From Asticcacaulis taihuensis (GTDB lineage: Bacteria > Pseudomonadota > Alphaproteobacteria > Caulobacterales > Caulobacteraceae), in assembly GCF_900100255.1 (NCBI RefSeq), contig NZ_FMTS01000001.1:1302001-1366000 (forward strand): a DNA stretch of 64,000 bases, given 5' to 3'. Position 1 is the first letter of the stretch. Each line of letters starts with the position of its first letter. Shown in pieces: positions 17,562 through 26,812 of the stretch. The notes beneath the pieces were generated by a model that made no database searches, was not told the origin of the DNA, and saw only the letters and a program-made list of their open reading frames with translations. Both the position numbers and the translations under genes were made by a program.

Positions 17562-20500
17562 TGGCGCGCAAACCGAGACAACCAAAACCGCCCGTGGAAC
17601 CGGTGGAAACACCGGAGGCGTTGTCGCAGCCCGCGCCACTCCACAATGACGACCTTCACCTGAAGGATCGCGTGGAAACCGTTACCGAAGAGGTCGTGGA
17701 GACCGTCAAGGCGCGCACCGGTTTTGACCTGAGGCGCATCAACTGGTGGAAAGTATCACGCTATATCGCGCTGTTTGTCATAGGCCTGGCGGTGTTGCTG
17801 GTGGCGGCGCTGACCGCGCTAAATACCCCGCCGGGTCGCCGCCTGCTGGTCGAATTCGCCACCGGCATCAAGCTCAATTCCGGCTTGCAGATCGAGATTG
17901 GTGAGATCGACGGCTCGCTCTATGGTGAAATGACCCTGCACGACGTCAAGGTGAAAGACCTCAAGGGCGTCTTTATCCAGAGCCCGGCCATTCACCTCGA
18001 CTGGCGGCCTTTCGGCTATCTCAACAAGCACGTCGATATCCGCGATTTCTCGACACCCAGGATAGAAGTCCTGCGCCAGCCGGTGCTCAATCCCAGCGAA
18101 ACACCGAAGAACAATGGCCCGCTGCTGCCGGACCTCAATATCGACATCAACCGCCTGAAGGTCGACGCACTGGTGCTTGATGCGCCCGTGCTGGGGGAAG
18201 CGCATACGATCGCGTTCAATGGCCAGGCCCATCTGCGCCACAAGCGATTGAAGATCGACGCCGCCGCCATCAGCGAAAAGGGTGATCATGCCCAGGTGCT
18301 GATCGATGCCGCGCCGGATAAGAACGAACTCGATATCAAAGCCAATCTCGACGCCCCGGCCGATGGCGTAGCGGCTAAAATGCTCGGTTTCGACAAGGCC
18401 TTTACCGCCGATATTGGCGGAAAGGGGACCTGGAAACAATGGAATGGCCGCGCCATTGCCGATTTCGGGCCTGATAACCTGCTGAATCTCAATGTCACGG
18501 CGCAGAGCGGGACCTTCCATATCACCGGCGCCACACACCCCGATCTGGTCCTGGCCGGCGATACGGCTGCCCTTTTCAAGCCGGCGGTCATGATCGACCT
18601 GACCTCGAAGATGAAGGACCGGGTGTTTGACAATGTGCTGGCCCTCTATACCGACGCCCTGCGCGTCGACGCCAGGGGCACGGTCGACTTGGGCCATAAC
18701 CATTTCCGCAAGCTGGAGTTTCATGCCCGATTGCTCAAGCCGGATGTGCTCGGCAAGGATTTCACGGCTTCCGACCTGCGCGCCGATCTGGTTGTCGATG
18801 GCAATTTCGACAGCCCCCGCATCGATTATGATCTGGCCGCCAAACGCTTCGATCTGGCCGGCATTAAGCTCGATGGGCTTACCGCCAGGGGCAAGAGCCG
18901 CATCACCGATGACGGCGTGATCCTGCCCATCAATGCGCAACTGATCTCCCTGACAGGCATCGCCGACCAGGTCGATCCGTTGCTAACGCACCTGAAGCTC
19001 GATGGCGAGGTCCGCCTGAATGACGGCAAGCTGACCAGCAACACCATCCGGATCAATTCCGATCGCATCAAGGCCACGGGCACGATCACCGGCAATCTGA
19101 AGGACAATCTGTTCCTGGCCAAGGTGAAAGCCAATCTCAATAATTACGCGGTCGAAGGCGTTGGCACGGTCAATGTCTCGACCGTCGCCGATGTCAGGTT
19201 GAACAAGGGCCGCGTCAGCGTCGCCGGCACCGCCAATGCCCAGACGACAAAGCTGGAAAACGGTTTGAAAGGCTTTCTCGGCGGCAATGCCAAACTGAGC
19301 GGCGCCTATGCCTATAGCGAACAGGGTGTGGTGACCTTGCGCAATCTCAGCGGCAAGGCACCCGACTTCACCCTGATTTCAGCTTCCGGTTCGCTGGCTC
19401 CTAACGGCACCATCTCGCTGAACGCCAGGGCCAATTCGACCCAATATGGCCCGCTCGATGCCGTGGCATCCGGCACGCTTGACCACCCCAACGCGGTCAT
19501 CCACGCCGCCAATCCGGGCCTGGGTGTCCAGATGGTCGATGTCACGGCCAGGCTTTCCAGCACGCCGCAGGGTTTTACCCTCCTGGCCGATGGCGGCAGC
19601 GCCTACGGCCCGTTCGACGCCGATGCCCTGATCATTACCGAGGGAAAGCCCCTGCGCATCGATATCCACAAGGCGACTTTCGCGGGTGTAGATGCCTCGG
19701 GCCTGCTGACCCAAAGCGATGCCGGCCCTTTCACCGGCACACTGGCGATCAGCGGTTCCGGCCTCAAGGGCACCGCGCTTCTCTCGGCGCAGAATGGCGA
19801 CCAGGCCCTGGCGATCAATGCCACCGGCAATGCCGTCACCGTGCCGGGCGACGTAAAGATCTATGTCGGCCGCACCCTCGTCGCGGCCAATATTGTGCTG
19901 CATGACCAGATGTCGCTAAATGCCGATGTCCAGATGGCCGACATGCGCTACCAGGATTTCGTGCTGGCCACCGGCCGCGCCAAAATTGCTATGACCGGCG
20001 AGCGCGGCACCATCCAGGCCGTCGCCACCGGCAAAAAGGATGTGCCGTTCAATCTCGCCGTAAATGGCACTATCGCGCCTGATACCTACACCTTCGCGGC
20101 AAAAGGGGCGGCCAATGATATTCCCTTCAAGCTCAATCATCCGGCGGTCATCCGCAAAAGCGGCACCGACTGGGTGCTCCAGCCGGTCAAGGTGGTGATG
20201 TCGGAAGGAAATATCGACCTCTCCGGTCGCTTCGGCGAAAACCTGAAGGCGCAGGCCCGCCTCAACAATCTCGATCTCAGCCTGGCCAATATGGTGCAAA
20301 AGGATCTGGGCCTGACCGGCACAGCCGATGGCGCCATCGACTTCTCCCAGACCGGCAACAGCTTCCCGACCGCCCGCGCCAATCTCAAGATCAGCCACTT
20401 CTCACGCGCCAGCGCCGCCGTGGTCTCCACGCCGGTCGATATCGTGCTCGACGCCCAGCTTAATCCCGATCGCAGCCCGGCCAATAACTATGTCCATGCC

Positions 20501-21874
20501 CTCATTCGGCAGAGCGGCAGCGTGGTCGGCCGCGCGCAACTGGCACTCACGCCCGCCAATGGCGGCGACTGGATCGCCGATATCAACAGCGGCGGTATCA
20601 GCGGGGGGGTGCGCTATAATGGCCCTGCCGGGATGCCCTTCTCGCTCGCCGGCCTGCCGCGCCAGCAGCTCTCCGGTGCCGTAGCTCTGGCGGCCGATAT
20701 TTCCGGCCAACTCAATGCCCCGCGCCTCAACGGTGTGGTCAAGGCCACCAGCCTGACCTATGACAATGAAAGCATCGGCACACGCATCACCAATATCGCG
20801 CTGGATGGCCGCTTCACCAGTGATCGCCTGGAACTGACCAGCTTCACGGGCCGCGCTGGAGACGGCACGGTCACCGGCAATGGCTGGGTCAGCCTGGCCG
20901 CCGCACAAAAATTCCCCATGCTGATCCATGTCGAGATGAATAATGCCCGCCTGGCCCGCAGCGATGCGATCAACTCCACCGTTTCCGGCACGATCGATGT
21001 CACCAACAGCGAAGCCGACGGGGGGCTGATCAGGGGCGATTTGCGCCTGCCCCTGCTCAGATATGTTATTGTCAAACAGGCCGCGGCCGAGGTGGCGGTG
21101 CTGGATGGCGTCCGTCGCAAGGGCGAGGAGGCGATCACCCAGTCGGCCATCGCTCTGCCGGCCTTCTGGCGGCTCGATATCCGCGCCCGCGCCGATAACC
21201 AGATCTTCGTCTCCGGCATGGGCCTGGAATCGGAATGGTCGGCGCGCCTGCGCGTCACCGGCACAACGAAAGACCCGCGCATCGTCGGCGACATGAAGGT
21301 AGTACGCGGCAACTATACCTTCGCCGGCCGCTCCTTCGACATCGATACCGGCACCATCACCTTTGATGGCGGCCCGGTGGCTGATCCCGAAATCAACCTG
21401 ACCGCCAGCGCCGATGTTCAGGATGTCACCGGCATCATCAAGGTGACCGGCTCGGCCCAGCGTCCGTCCATCGCCTTCTCCTCCACACCGGCCCTGCCGC
21501 AGGATGAAATCCTGTCGCGGATGCTCTTCGGCGAAAGCGTCGCCAATATCTCGCCCACCGAAGCCCTGCAACTGGCCTCGGCGGTCAATGGCCTGAACGG
21601 CGGCACCGACTACCTCAATCCGCTCGGCGCCCTGCGTTCGGCTACCGGCATCGACCGCCTGCGCGTGGTCGGCGCCGATACCACCACCGGCCGCGGCACA
21701 TCGGTGGCGGCGGGCAAATACCTGACCAATAATGTCTATGTCGAGATTGTCACCGACGCCAAGGGCTTCACCGCCACCCAGCTTGAGGTCGCCCTGTCGC
21801 GCAGTCTGAGTATCCTCTCGACCACAGGAAATGCCGGCACGGGCGCGAGTGTCAGGTATTCAAAGGATTATTAA
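17561..21874 (+). CDS. tamB: Translocation and assembly module protein TamB
   Basis: A 1437-residue AsmA-like protein that spans the periplasm from the inner membrane to TamA and is thought to move phospholipid or assist barrel assembly. One membrane segment lies near residues 65-88 (YIALFVIGLAVLLVAALTAL), after a Pro-rich cytosolic tail. The rest is a long run of beta-strand repeats forming a hydrophobic groove. The C-terminal 350 residues match the conserved TamB/DUF490 domain (GNYTFAGRSFDIDTGTITFDG, then LFGESVANISPTEALQLASAV). The start overlaps tamA (TAATG), so the two are coupled. The length is normal for the family. Confidence 0.93.
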   Translation: MARKPRQPKPPVEPVETPEALSQPAPLHNDDLHLKDRVETVTEEVVETVKARTGFDLRRINWWKVSRYIALFVIGLAVLLVAALTALNTPPGRRLLVEFATGIKLNSGLQIEIGEIDGSLYGEMTLHDVKVKDLKGVFIQSPAIHLDWRPFGYLNKHVDIRDFSTPRIEVLRQPVLNPSETPKNNGPLLPDLNIDINRLKVDALVLDAPVLGEAHTIAFNGQAHLRHKRLKIDAAAISEKGDHAQVLIDAAPDKNELDIKANLDAPADGVAAKMLGFDKAFTADIGGKGTWKQWNGRAIADFGPDNLLNLNVTAQSGTFHITGATHPDLVLAGDTAALFKPAVMIDLTSKMKDRVFDNVLALYTDALRVDARGTVDLGHNHFRKLEFHARLLKPDVLGKDFTASDLRADLVVDGNFDSPRIDYDLAAKRFDLAGIKLDGLTARGKSRITDDGVILPINAQLISLTGIADQVDPLLTHLKLDGEVRLNDGKLTSNTIRINSDRIKATGTITGNLKDNLFLAKVKANLNNYAVEGVGTVNVSTVADVRLNKGRVSVAGTANAQTTKLENGLKGFLGGNAKLSGAYAYSEQGVVTLRNLSGKAPDFTLISASGSLAPNGTISLNARANSTQYGPLDAVASGTLDHPNAVIHAANPGLGVQMVDVTARLSSTPQGFTLLADGGSAYGPFDADALIITEGKPLRIDIHKATFAGVDASGLLTQSDAGPFTGTLAISGSGLKGTALLSAQNGDQALAINATGNAVTVPGDVKIYVGRTLVAANIVLHDQMSLNADVQMADMRYQDFVLATGRAKIAMTGERGTIQAVATGKKDVPFNLAVNGTIAPDTYTFAAKGAANDIPFKLNHPAVIRKSGTDWVLQPVKVVMSEGNIDLSGRFGENLKAQARLNNLDLSLANMVQKDLGLTGTADGAIDFSQTGNSFPTARANLKISHFSRASAAVVSTPVDIVLDAQLNPDRSPANNYVHALIRQSGSVVGRAQLALTPANGGDWIADINSGGISGGVRYNGPAGMPFSLAGLPRQQLSGAVALAADISGQLNAPRLNGVVKATSLTYDNESIGTRITNIALDGRFTSDRLELTSFTGRAGDGTVTGNGWVSLAAAQKFPMLIHVEMNNARLARSDAINSTVSGTIDVTNSEADGGLIRGDLRLPLLRYVIVKQAAAEVAVLDGVRRKGEEAITQSAIALPAFWRLDIRARADNQIFVSGMGLESEWSARLRVTGTTKDPRIVGDMKVVRGNYTFAGRSFDIDTGTITFDGGPVADPEINLTASADVQDVTGIIKVTGSAQRPSIAFSSTPALPQDEILSRMLFGESVANISPTEALQLASAVNGLNGGTDYLNPLGALRSATGIDRLRVVGADTTTGRGTSVAAGKYLTNNVYVEIVTDAKGFTATQLEVALSRSLSILSTTGNAGTGASVRYSKDY

Positions 21875-21881
21875 GCAAGGA

Positions 21882-22019
21882 ACCCCACCACCATTGCTTC
21901 GCAATGGTCCCCCTCCCCGACAAGTCGGGGAGGTATAAGAAAAGGATGCACCTAATTTATACCTCCCCATCTCTGATGGGGAGGGGGACCGCGCCTCTCT
22001 TGAGGCGGGGTGGTGGGGC
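21882..22019. repeat. GC-rich palindromic repeat, type II pair
   Basis: The outer arms CCCCACCACC and GGTGGTGGGG enclose two units, each with a small variable hairpin, the box GTCCCCCTCCCC and a GGGGAGGT stem. This subtype differs from the copies at 12720 and 51110 in lying next to a CCACCACC arm. It fills the gap between the convergent tamB and hydrolase genes. Confidence 0.85.
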
Positions 22020-22029
22020 TTCTTGCTTT

Positions 22030-22896
22030 TTACTTTTCCAACTCAGCCAAATCCGCCAGAAACGCCTCAATCGCCGTCACGGCTTCCGGTTCATCCAGCA
22101 TCGGCGCATGGCCGCGATTGGCGACCGTTACGGCGCGCATCCCCGGATGTGTCTCCAGCATCTTGCCGAAGGTCGCTTCCGATAAAAGATCGGACAGTTC
22201 CCCGCGCACACCCAGCACCGGTATCTCTTTCAGCGCCTCCCAGATGCCCCACATATCCGGCGGCGCCACCACAGGCCCATCCGGATCGAAAGCGCCGGAA
22301 ATGCCCGGATCGTAGGCGGACACCGGAACGCCGTTCTGTTCGTGATAGGTCCGGCGCGCGAAAGCCAGCCAGTCGTCCTCCGTATAATCCGGAAAGGCGA
22401 CATCATTGGTCTGTTTGGCCCGCGCCGCGGCATCGGCCCAGGAGCGGATCGGCGGCGACTTGCCGACATAGGACTTGATGCGCTCAAGCCCCGCCACGTC
22501 GATCTCCGGCCCCACATCGTTGATCACCATGCCGATCACCGCCTGCGGGGCGATCATGCCCATGATCATCGCCATGATGCCGCCCATCGAGGTGCCGATC
22601 AGAGCCGCGCGGGCAATGCCGAGATCGCCCATCAGCTTGAACATATCCTGCACATAAAGCGCCGGCGTATAGTTGGCCGGTTCCGCATCCCAGTCCGACC
22701 GACCGCGGCCGCGCTGATCGACCGCGATCACCCGATAGCGTTCTGCCAGGCGCGGCGCAATCACCTCGAAATCGGCTGAATTGCGCGACAGGCCGTGCAT
22801 ACAGATAACCGGCATACCCTGACCACCATAATCACGGGCATACAGCTTCACCCGCAGGTCATGGCTGTCGTAATAGACATCTTCATAAGCCGTCAC
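22030..22896 (-). CDS. Alpha/beta-fold hydrolase
   Basis: A 288-residue cytosolic hydrolase. The oxyanion strand reads VICMHGLSRNSADF, the nucleophile is Ser103 in GTSMGG, and the catalytic His lies in NRGHAPMLDEPEA near the C-terminus; the acid is probably in the VLGVRGELSDLLS strand. DQRGRGRSDWD is typical of the haloperoxidase/lactonase-like group of this superfamily. There is no signal peptide. It is 12 bases downstream of the DUF3443 gene on the same strand and could be co-transcribed with it. The substrate is unknown. Confidence 0.87.
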   Translation of the reverse strand: MTAYEDVYYDSHDLRVKLYARDYGGQGMPVICMHGLSRNSADFEVIAPRLAERYRVIAVDQRGRGRSDWDAEPANYTPALYVQDMFKLMGDLGIARAALIGTSMGGIMAMIMGMIAPQAVIGMVINDVGPEIDVAGLERIKSYVGKSPPIRSWADAAARAKQTNDVAFPDYTEDDWLAFARRTYHEQNGVPVSAYDPGISGAFDPDGPVVAPPDMWGIWEALKEIPVLGVRGELSDLLSEATFGKMLETHPGMRAVTVANRGHAPMLDEPEAVTAIEAFLADLAELEK

Positions 22897-22908
22897 GCAC
22901 GATATCCC

Positions 22909-24186
22909 TTAGAAAGCGACATAGGGACCAAGCGTGCCGCCGGCATTGCGTCCGGCGATCGCCGTATAAACCTTGCGGCCATAAAAGAACGGCAGGCCGA
23001 AATCAAAGCTGTTGCTGTAGGGCTGGAGATTGTCGAACCCGTTCGGATCGCCGCCCAGGCCGGGCAGGACATAGTTCGGCCCCTGGACCAGTTGGTCGGT
23101 GTTGTCGAGGGTGAAATTGACCACCTTGCTGGCGCCGTTACTGCCCGTCAGACTGGCGCTCAGATCAAGCGACGAGGTCGGACAGTAGAAGCCGGCCAGG
23201 TCGCCGGTGCAGCCGGTAATGGCGCTGTCGCTGAAGCCATAGAAATTGGTGCCGCTGTCGATAAAGCTCTGGGTCAGGCCGACGCCCTTGTAGGTCGCCG
23301 TGATCAGGCCGTAATTGTTGGCGGTCAGTATGGTCTGGCTGCCCAACTGGTTATTGGTCTGGGTGCCTATGCCAAAATAGAGCTTGCCGGTCAGGCCGAC
23401 CACACCGGGATGCGCCACCGCCGGCAGGTCGATCACCGTGCCGTTATTATTGACAGTCATGCGCGCCACCGGATTGGGCACCTGAGACGAGGTGGCCAGT
23501 ATCGTGCCCGTGCAGGTGGCCGAAACACAGGTGTAATAATAGCCGTTGTTCGTCGTGCCGGCGCAATAGCTGCCGCAATCGCTGACGCCCATGCCGATGC
23601 CGATAATGCCATTGGCGCCAAAATCGGCGATGGTGTCGTGGCTGGTGCCGCCGCCCGATGAACAATCCGTCGGCACATTGGCATAGTCGCCGGTATCGCC
23701 GATCACCAGCATGGGCATGTTGCTCACGGATTCGCCGCCGATAGTGAAATCCGCCGTCCGCACCGAGCCGAAAACATAGCCATCGACATACTGGTAACAT
23801 TCACCGACGCCCTTGCCGCCGGTCGTGGTGTGCGGCAGGGCGGCGCGCATGGCCGTGCTCAGGGCTTCGTTTTCGATACGCAGCCCCACCGAGCCGGTAT
23901 CCATGATGATGTGATCGATGGTCTGGCAGGTGGCGGTGCCCGGCGCACAGATCTTCACCGTCACGAAGCCGATATTGACATTGCCCGCCACGCCCGTCGG
24001 TCCCGGATCAACCGAGACGGTGGTGTAATTGGCAAGGGTTACGCTGCTGGAAGACGAAGACGAAGACGACGAACTGCTGGAACTGCTGAATGAGCCGCCC
24101 CCACTAGACGAACCGCCACCGCCCCCTCCGCCGCCACAGGCGGCGAGCAGGAGCAGGAACCCGACCAGGAAAATATGCGGCTTCAT
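22909..24186 (-). CDS. DUF3443 lipoprotein with pepsin-like aspartic protease motifs
   Basis: A 425-residue outer-membrane lipoprotein: lipobox LLLLAAC with Cys17, followed by Gly, not Asp. Residues 18-48 are a Gly then Ser linker with a run of 15 Ser. The remainder fits family DUF3443. It shows the landmarks of family A1 proteases in order: Asp96-Thr-Gly-Ser (IIMDTGSVGLRI), GIIGIG at 193-198, GKLYFG near 267, Asp310-Ser-Gly-Thr (FIDSGTNFYGF), and the C-terminal FGLPFFYGRKVYTAI, like the closing ILGDVFLR-YYTVFD strand of pepsin. Several Cys could form disulphides. The protease reading is my inference. It overlaps the DUF2844 gene by four bases. Confidence 0.8.
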   Translation of the reverse strand: MKPHIFLVGFLLLLAACGGGGGGGGSSSGGGSFSSSSSSSSSSSSSSSVTLANYTTVSVDPGPTGVAGNVNIGFVTVKICAPGTATCQTIDHIIMDTGSVGLRIENEALSTAMRAALPHTTTGGKGVGECYQYVDGYVFGSVRTADFTIGGESVSNMPMLVIGDTGDYANVPTDCSSGGGTSHDTIADFGANGIIGIGMGVSDCGSYCAGTTNNGYYYTCVSATCTGTILATSSQVPNPVARMTVNNNGTVIDLPAVAHPGVVGLTGKLYFGIGTQTNNQLGSQTILTANNYGLITATYKGVGLTQSFIDSGTNFYGFSDSAITGCTGDLAGFYCPTSSLDLSASLTGSNGASKVVNFTLDNTDQLVQGPNYVLPGLGGDPNGFDNLQPYSNSFDFGLPFFYGRKVYTAIAGRNAGGTLGPYVAF

Positions 24187-24656
24187 TGGGCGCCTCCCTG
24201 CAGGGCCTGGACCGGGAAGCCGCCGGGTGCCGTCTGCGGCAGATAGGCAAAGCCCCAGAAGGCGCCGCTGTGGCCGCCGGTGCGCACCACGAAATCGCTG
24301 TGGCTCGAAGCCAGGCCCCGTCGCATACGGATGCGCGGATTGGCTTTGTTGTCCGCCTGGAAGCGGTTGAAATAGCTGTCACCGAAAAGCTGTTTGAGGT
24401 TCGGCCGCTGCGGTCCCTGCCAGCTTACCGCAAAAACCGTACCGTCCGGCCGGATGAATTCGCGTGCCGTCGTGCCGCTCTCAAGGGTCATTTCATGCAC
24501 GCTGTAGGTCGCCTGATCGAGCCGCGAAGCTATGCGGGCATTGAGCCGCGCCCGATCGGTCTCGATGCTGGCCGCCTTACCGCCTAACGTGGCATGGGCG
24601 GGAACTGCCAGGGCCAGCATGGCCAGACATATCGACCCCGTAATGACAGACCGCAT
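24183..24656 (-). CDS. DUF2844 secreted protein, partner of DUF3443
   Basis: A 157-residue exported protein with a signal peptide (SICLAMLALAVPAHA, cleaved before TLGG). The body carries family-typical stretches: GTTAREFIRPDGTVFAVSW, a central GDSYFNRF, and GAFWGFAYLP near the end. DUF2844 genes commonly sit directly before DUF3443 genes, and here the stop overlaps the DUF3443 start (ATGA), so the two products are made together. The function is unknown; it might be a folding partner, substrate or inhibitor of the putative protease. The upstream gap of about 90 bases, before hutC, must hold the promoter. Confidence 0.75.
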   Translation of the reverse strand: MRSVITGSICLAMLALAVPAHATLGGKAASIETDRARLNARIASRLDQATYSVHEMTLESGTTAREFIRPDGTVFAVSWQGPQRPNLKQLFGDSYFNRFQADNKANPRIRMRRGLASSHSDFVVRTGGHSGAFWGFAYLPQTAPGGFPVQALQGGAQ

Positions 24657-24749
24657 TTCAATACTCCTGTACCCAGCACCGGCAGACTATTCAATATGCC
24701 GGTTAATGCAATATGACCTGCCATCCGAATGGATCAAAGTTATGGCATA

Positions 24750-25445
24750 TTATCTCTGGTCGAAGCTGGCGATCAGCCGGTAGGCGCCGCCATCGAAGAC
24801 CTGCCGGACCGTGGTGATGCGTTCCGTCCCGCGCCATGTCCTGCGGTCGACCACCAGACAGGCCGTGCCCTCATCCAGCCGCAGATGGAGGGCGGTCTGC
24901 CCTTCCGCCGGCTGGGCGCTGATCTGGTTCTCCACATGCGTCCAGGGCACGACGCCAAGCAGCCAATGCCCCGGCGACTGACGGGTGAAATCAACACTTT
25001 CGGCCTGCGGCACCGCTTCGAGATTGATCAGCCGGCGCTCAAAGGCCAGCGGCTTGGCCGAGGCGAAATGCAGGCCGGTCAGCGCCAGAACCTTGCCGCT
25101 TCCGGCCAGTTCCCGTTCCTCGTCGCTGTTAGCCTTATGAAGGGCATAGGACAGCAGCTCAAATCGGTAGACTTCCCCGCGCGCCGTGATCTCATGCTGA
25201 ATATCGGGAATATCGAGCACGGTCGAATCCAGCCGCGGCAGGCGCACAAACGTACCCGCGCGCTTGCGGCGTTCAATCAGACCGCCTTCATCCAGAGGCG
25301 TCAGCGCCTTGTTGACCGTCATACGCGAGACGGAATATTGCGCCATCAGTTCGTGCTCGAACGGAATGCGGTCGCCAGGCTTCAGTGCGCCTGAGCGGAT
25401 CTGGTTCTCGATATCGTCACGAATTTTTTGGTGAAGCGGCTTCAT
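24750..25445 (-). CDS. hutC: Histidine utilisation repressor HutC (GntR family)
   Basis: A 231-residue regulator that represses hut genes until urocanate binds. The N-terminal winged helix-turn-helix reads LKPGDRIPFEHELMAQYSVSRMTVNKAL; residues 85-231 are the UTRA ligand domain, with FASAKPLAFERRLINLE and a C-terminal VRQVFDGGAYRLIASF. The frame is open much further upstream, but the ATG at 25445 overlaps the hutF stop (ATGA) and gives the usual length. Its likely target is the inverted repeat at 26757-26794, which would make it autoregulatory. Confidence 0.93.
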   Translation of the reverse strand: MKPLHQKIRDDIENQIRSGALKPGDRIPFEHELMAQYSVSRMTVNKALTPLDEGGLIERRKRAGTFVRLPRLDSTVLDIPDIQHEITARGEVYRFELLSYALHKANSDEERELAGSGKVLALTGLHFASAKPLAFERRLINLEAVPQAESVDFTRQSPGHWLLGVVPWTHVENQISAQPAEGQTALHLRLDEGTACLVVDRRTWRGTERITTVRQVFDGGAYRLIASFDQR

Positions 25446-26743
25446 GAGGCCAGTCTTTGCATCAGCTTGCGATAATCGGCAAGAACGGCGGCGCGTTTGA
25501 TATGGCGGCCGCCCTCTACCTGTTTGCGGCCAAAGCGCCAGACGCAATCGATCGGTGACCGCGCCGAGGCGAAAACGAAGCTGTCCAGGTCGCACTCCAG
25601 ACTGACGATATCCGCCGGCTGGCCGATAGCGATTCCTGATTGAACGCCAAGCGCCTGCGCGCCATCGAGCGCGCGGATATAGAGGCTTTCTCCACATGAA
25701 GAATTGGCCAGCACATTGCGTTCACAGTGGATCAGGCGCTGGCCATATTCGAGCAGGCGCAGCTCCTCGGCGGCGCTGATCAGCACATTGGAATCCGAGC
25801 CAATGCCGAAGCGCCCACCCTGCTTCAGATAGTCGCGCGCCGGAAAAACACCATCCCCCAGATTGGCCTCTGTAATTGGGCACAGGCCGGCTATGGCGCC
25901 GGATTTGGCCAGGCACGTCGTTTCCTCCGGTGTCATGTGCGTGGCATGGACCAGGCACCACTGATCATTGACCGGTGCATGGTCGAGCAGCCATTCCACC
26001 GGCCTTTGCCCCGTATGAGCCAGGCAGTCCTCGACCTCCTTCACCTGCTCGGCGATATGAATATGAATCGGCGCGCGCGGCGCCAGCGGGATCAAGGCCG
26101 TCAGTTCTTCCGGTGTGACGGCACGCAAGCTGTGCGGCGCTATGCCAACCACCGCATCATCCAGACGTGCGGCATGTCCGTGACTGGCATCGAGCAGCCG
26201 CTGGAAACCATCGAGATCGTGGATGAAGCGCACCTGCCCCGGCGTCGGCGGCAAGCCACCAAAACCGGAATGGGCATAAAAAACCGGCAGAAGCGTCAGG
26301 CCGATGCCCGTGGCCTCGGCCGCCGCCAGGATACGCCCGCCCATCTCCGCCGGATCGGCAAAGGGCCGGCCGTCAAAATCATGATGCAGATAATGGAATT
26401 CGCCGACACGGGTAAATCCGCCCTCCAGCATCTCCATATAGGCCAGTGCGGCGATAGTTTGCAGCTCATCCGGCCCGATCCGCGCCTGGAATTTATACAT
26501 CTGCTCGCGCCATGACCAGAAGCTGTCTTGTTCCGAGGTCCGCCGTTCCGTCAGGCCGGCGATAACGCGCTGGAAGGCGTGGCTGTGCAGGTTGGGCATT
26601 CCCGGCACCCCAATCGCGTGGCGCTCTCCCTGAGGCATCGTGTTGGTTTCAATGCTCGTAATCCGGCCATTTCCGATGGTCAGCAACACATTGGACTGCC
26701 AGCCGGACTTGAGCAGCGCTTTTTCAAACCAAAGTGATGACAT
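25442..26743 (-). CDS. hutF: Formimidoylglutamate deiminase HutF
   Basis: HutF deaminates N-formimino-L-glutamate to N-formyl-L-glutamate, a step of the five-enzyme histidine pathway. The 433-residue amidohydrolase has metal-binding NLHSHAFQR near residue 60, EFHYLHHDFDG, HIHIAEQ with conserved His, LVHATHMTPEE, and GIGSDSNVLIS with the C-terminal Asp ligand. I prefer the ATG at 26743 (MSSLWF), preceded by AAGG, over a TTG five codons upstream. It is divergent from hutI and runs into hutC. Confidence 0.93.
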   Translation of the reverse strand: MSSLWFEKALLKSGWQSNVLLTIGNGRITSIETNTMPQGERHAIGVPGMPNLHSHAFQRVIAGLTERRTSEQDSFWSWREQMYKFQARIGPDELQTIAALAYMEMLEGGFTRVGEFHYLHHDFDGRPFADPAEMGGRILAAAEATGIGLTLLPVFYAHSGFGGLPPTPGQVRFIHDLDGFQRLLDASHGHAARLDDAVVGIAPHSLRAVTPEELTALIPLAPRAPIHIHIAEQVKEVEDCLAHTGQRPVEWLLDHAPVNDQWCLVHATHMTPEETTCLAKSGAIAGLCPITEANLGDGVFPARDYLKQGGRFGIGSDSNVLISAAEELRLLEYGQRLIHCERNVLANSSCGESLYIRALDGAQALGVQSGIAIGQPADIVSLECDLDSFVFASARSPIDCVWRFGRKQVEGGRHIKRAAVLADYRKLMQRLAS

Positions 26744-26756
26744 GTGCCTTGCGCTC

Positions 26757-26794
26757 AATATGTCTATACATTATGAATTATGTATAGACATATT
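26757..26794. promoter_or_regulatory. Probable double HutC operator between hutF and hutI
   Basis: A perfect 15-base inverted repeat, AATATGTCTATACAT (26757-26771) and its complement (26780-26794), with an 8-base spacer. Each arm is itself a near palindrome (TGTCTATACA / TGTATAGACA) of the TGTNTANACA type bound by HutC-group GntR regulators. It lies within 20 bases of both divergent starts, so one repressor assembly could shut both operons. Confidence 0.8.
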
Positions 26795-26812
26795 AGGCGA
26801 GTCTGAGAAGCC

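Noticed and set aside
20402-21571. 389-residue open frame on the minus strand
   Set aside because: It is antisense to the conserved C-terminal domain of tamB and has no ribosome binding site.
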